Shown piece by piece: positions 5,432 through 6,906 of a DNA stretch of 6,906 nt (position 1 is its first letter; every line of letters starts with the position of its first letter). Origin of the DNA: Chloroflexota bacterium (GTDB lineage: Bacteria > Chloroflexota > Anaerolineae > Aggregatilineales > Phototrophicaceae); NCBI GenBank assembly GCA_023392115.1, contig JAEVZT010000090.1:1-6906 (forward strand), read 5' to 3'. The notes under the pieces were generated by a model, which had not been told where the DNA came from, ran no database searches, and worked only from the letters and a program-made list of their open reading frames with translations. The position numbers and the translations under genes are program-made.

Positions 5432-6151
5432 CTACACCATGACAATTTTCTCATCGCTTCGCGTCTGCGCCCAGACCGGGCTGAAGAAGCGGTTATTTAG
5501 CTCAATCACTTCGTTGACATCCGTCACCGGTTCGATCACCTCGCGCCCCTGCGCCGCCTTGCGCCATGCGAAGTCGGTCAGGTTCGCCGAGCCCTTGAAC
5601 GCCAGCAGCCCGTCGATGACGACGATCTTCTGGTGCGGGAAGTGCGGGCTGTCGTTCGGGAACACCTGCATTTTCATGCGCGGCGCTTCTTCGCCGTATT
5701 CCGAAATCTCGCGCAGCACCATGTCATGCTTGATGCCGGAAACGATGCCGCGCACGTCGACGCGCTGCGCCGTCAGCTTGAGCGCGCCGAGCAGCAAGAC
5801 GCTGATGCCGTAGGTCGTGAAATGAATGAAGCGCTCGGCATTTTGCAGCGCCTCGAACAATGCGCGGATCGGCGGGTAGGTGGCGTAGGGCGACATGAAC
5901 GACTCGCGCGTCCGCCGCGCGATCCGCGCCAGCTTCTGGCTGTGCTCAATCAGATCGTGGAATTGGAGATCCAGCCCCTTTGAACGCAGATACGCCCCCG
6001 GCATCGGGTATTTCTCGGTGGCGACGTACTGCACGCCGCACACTGGGCACACCACCTGCCCCATGTCGATCAGCAGCGCGTGACAGCGCTCGCACAGGTA
6101 GCTCGGCGGCGTGAAGCGCAGCAGCGAATCAATGTCAAAGCCTTGCTGCAC
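5432..6151 (-). CDS. Phospholipase D-fold protein with N-terminal zinc ribbon, single HKD motif
   Basis: A PLD-superfamily hydrolase; members cut phosphodiesters in lipids or nucleic acids, and the substrate here is unknown. The 239-residue protein starts with a likely zinc ribbon: C20/C23 (LCERC) and C35/C38 (CPVC). After a helical middle, HQKIVVIDGLLAFKGSANLTDF holds one complete HKD motif: H173, K175, D180 and then G187, S188, N190. With only one HKD per chain it should work as a dimer, as in Nuc or BfiI-type enzymes. No signal peptide or clear membrane helix is seen, which with the zinc ribbon suits a cytoplasmic, perhaps nucleic-acid, substrate (inference). GTG 6151 follows the upstream stop by 6 bases, with GGGTGA about 6 bases before it. 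It precedes rmlD by 24 bases, so it shares the transcript with the sugar genes without an obvious role there. Confidence 0.85.
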   Translation of the reverse strand: MQQGFDIDSLLRFTPPSYLCERCHALLIDMGQVVCPVCGVQYVATEKYPMPGAYLRSKGLDLQFHDLIEHSQKLARIARRTRESFMSPYATYPPIRALFEALQNAERFIHFTTYGISVLLLGALKLTAQRVDVRGIVSGIKHDMVLREISEYGEEAPRMKMQVFPNDSPHFPHQKIVVIDGLLAFKGSANLTDFAWRKAAQGREVIEPVTDVNEVIELNNRFFSPVWAQTRSDEKIVMV

Positions 6152-6157
6152 GGGCGC

Positions 6158-6541
6158 TCACCCTTTCCCCTCTTGGCTCCAGTAAGTGAAAACGTCCTCA
6201 AGGTCTTCGCGCCAGCGCGCTTCGAGGTCGGAAGCATCAGCCCCCAACTGCGCCATCGCCCCGAAGTAACCGCCGCCCGGCATGCCCGTCGCTTTGGCGA
6301 CGACCAGTGCGCACAGCATCCTGTGACCCTTTTCGAGTTCTTCGCCGCACACTTCGCGCAGGATACGCGTGAAGACGAACGAATGCGGGTGCAGGGTGAC
6401 GGTTTGCAGGCGCAGGCACAGCCCCGAATAGGTGATCGTCTGCCGTGACTGCGCCAGTTCGATCAGGATGGCGCGGATCTCGTCTTTGACAGCGTGCCAT
6501 TCCGCGTCGCTCAATTTCGTTCGGGCAGGGGGTCGCATCAT
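6158..6541 (-). CDS. Conserved protein of unknown function (127 aa)
   Basis: I recognise the sequence pattern as a widespread uncharacterised family but cannot assign a function. Visible blocks are LSDAEWHAVKDEIRAILIELA (10-30, helical), ITYSGLCLRLQ (36-46), a His/Phe stretch HPHSFVFTRILREVC, LCALVVAKATGMPGGGYFGAMAQLG (76-100) and WREDLEDVFTYW (110-121). The compact alpha/beta make-up, without signal peptide or membrane helix, suggests a small cytoplasmic protein. It is 6 bases upstream of the PLD-like gene and the two may be co-translated. ATG 6541 is followed directly by ATG 6538; the ribosome site is weak (GAGAG). A TTG at 6601 overlaps the upstream TGA as TTGA and would add 20 residues, but those look unlike the rest and have no ribosome site. 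Confidence 0.75.
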   Translation of the reverse strand: MMRPPARTKLSDAEWHAVKDEIRAILIELAQSRQTITYSGLCLRLQTVTLHPHSFVFTRILREVCGEELEKGHRMLCALVVAKATGMPGGGYFGAMAQLGADASDLEARWREDLEDVFTYWSQEGKG

Positions 6542-6586
6542 CGTTTCGCTCTCGTCAGTCGGCGGATGATAATCCGACCCTGCCCG
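6522..6586. repeat. Inverted repeat flanking the start of the 127-aa gene
   Basis: CGGGCAGGG (6522-6530) and CCCTGCCCG (6578-6586) are perfect 9-bp arms. Pairing continues through TCG/CGA if two extra G bases bulge. In the minus-strand RNA the loop would hold the ATG start codons (6541 and 6538). It could affect translation, or be chance in GC-rich DNA. Confidence 0.35.
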
Positions 6587-6597
6587 GCGCGCAACTC

Positions 6598-6906
6598 TCA
6601 ACGCAAGATGAGCGTCAGCGTCGAGTCGTCGATCTGGACTTCGGACAGGTTGAACCGCCCACCGCCCGCTTCGACCGAAAGCTGGTTCAAGAGCTGGTTG
6701 CCCTGCATCTGCACGTGCTCAATGTTCGTGCCGAACTGTTCCGGCGGCACCTTATACAGCATCCAGCCGAGGTCGACGCCCGCGACGGCGAACTGGCGGC
6801 GCGTGCCGTCAAGCTGAAGTACGACGCCGGCGGTCTGCGTGAAGCCGCCGAGTTCCGGCAGCGTCACGTCGACATACACGACCGCCCCGCCCGGACGCAG
6901 ATCGAT
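6598..6906 (-). CDS. C-terminal part of an unrecognised beta-rich protein (cut by the window edge)
   Basis: The frame is open to the right edge, so only the last 102 residues are visible and the apparent GTG at 6879 is not a real start. The segment alternates short hydrophobic strands with polar turns: VVYVDVTLPEL, AGVVLQLDGTRRQFAVAGVDLG, LYKVPPEQF, a helix-like NIEHVQMQGNQLLNQLSVEA, and a closing FNLSEVQIDDSTLTLILR. This pattern recalls secreted or lipoprotein-type lipid-binding beta proteins such as the DUF2993 group, but the likeness is weak and I do not assign it. It is the first gene of the co-directional set. A 56-base gap separates it from the ATG of the next gene, or a TTGA overlap if the TTG start is used. 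Confidence 0.65.
   Translation of the reverse strand: MDLRPGGAVVYVDVTLPELGGFTQTAGVVLQLDGTRRQFAVAGVDLGWMLYKVPPEQFGTNIEHVQMQGNQLLNQLSVEAGGGRFNLSEVQIDDSTLTLILR

Noticed and set aside
5432..6601. The PLD-like gene as part of a DISARM-like defence system (DrmC is also a PLD-fold protein).
   Set aside because: No helicase, methyltransferase or DUF1998-type gene is present, and the flanking genes are sugar genes. A shared fold alone does not support a defence call.
1..6906. tRNA, rRNA, CRISPR array, riboswitch or insertion-sequence transposase.
   Set aside because: I saw no regularly spaced direct repeats, no tRNA cloverleaf signature, no rRNA sequence and no transposase motifs. The repeats present are short palindromes.

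Overview
The window reads as one polysaccharide (exopolysaccharide or O-antigen-like) biosynthesis stretch from a GC-rich bacterium. All nine supported genes lie on the minus strand, so transcription runs from the right edge to the left edge. The Wzz-like protein has the style N-terminal MELLHLLRILRRWWW plus a C-terminal linker ending LGSIPRR. Dispersed CCTCACCCC / CCCTCTCC repeats and tightly packed genes with TTG and GTG starts are also present. Together these suggest a Chloroflexota (Anaerolineae-like) genome. That assignment is inference from general familiarity, not from a marker gene.

Layout in transcription order. At the right edge is the 3' end of an unrecognised beta-rich protein (6598-6906, cut by the window). 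Next come a 127-residue protein of a conserved but uncharacterised family (6158-6541) and a zinc-ribbon plus single-HKD phospholipase D-fold protein (5432-6151). The sugar genes follow: RmlD, the last step of dTDP-L-rhamnose synthesis (4553-5407), then a WbbL-like GT2 that is a candidate rhamnosyltransferase (3424-4533), then a soluble DPG-synthase/ALG5-like GT2 (2620-3378). RNase HII (rnhB, 2022-2654) comes next and overlaps the genes on both sides. A GT4 transferase (931-2025) starts in a GTGA overlap with the rnhB stop. After a 160-bp intergenic region holding a long palindromic repeat, which may act as a terminator, and a TATAAT box, the Wzz-like chain-length protein (93-770) closes the set.

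How they may work together: RmlD would supply dTDP-rhamnose, and the two GT2 proteins and the GT4 protein would build or prime a repeat unit at the inner membrane. The Wzz-like protein would then control polymer length. RmlA/B/C, a Wzx flippase, a Wzy polymerase and a tyrosine kinase are not in the window. RNase HII and the two genes at the start of the set look like housekeeping or unknown passengers in the same transcription unit.

The gene content is mostly ordinary. The most unusual feature is the first ~55 residues of the candidate rhamnosyltransferase. Its DNA is made of short palindromes, including two 10-3-10 hairpins of the same design in the same codon phase, and there is no later ATG/GTG/TTG start before the catalytic domain. 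Other points worth checking are a Q in place of the second Glu of the GT4 EX7E motif, the zinc-ribbon/PLD protein with its unknown neighbour, and the Wzz protein ending exactly where kinase fusions usually continue.
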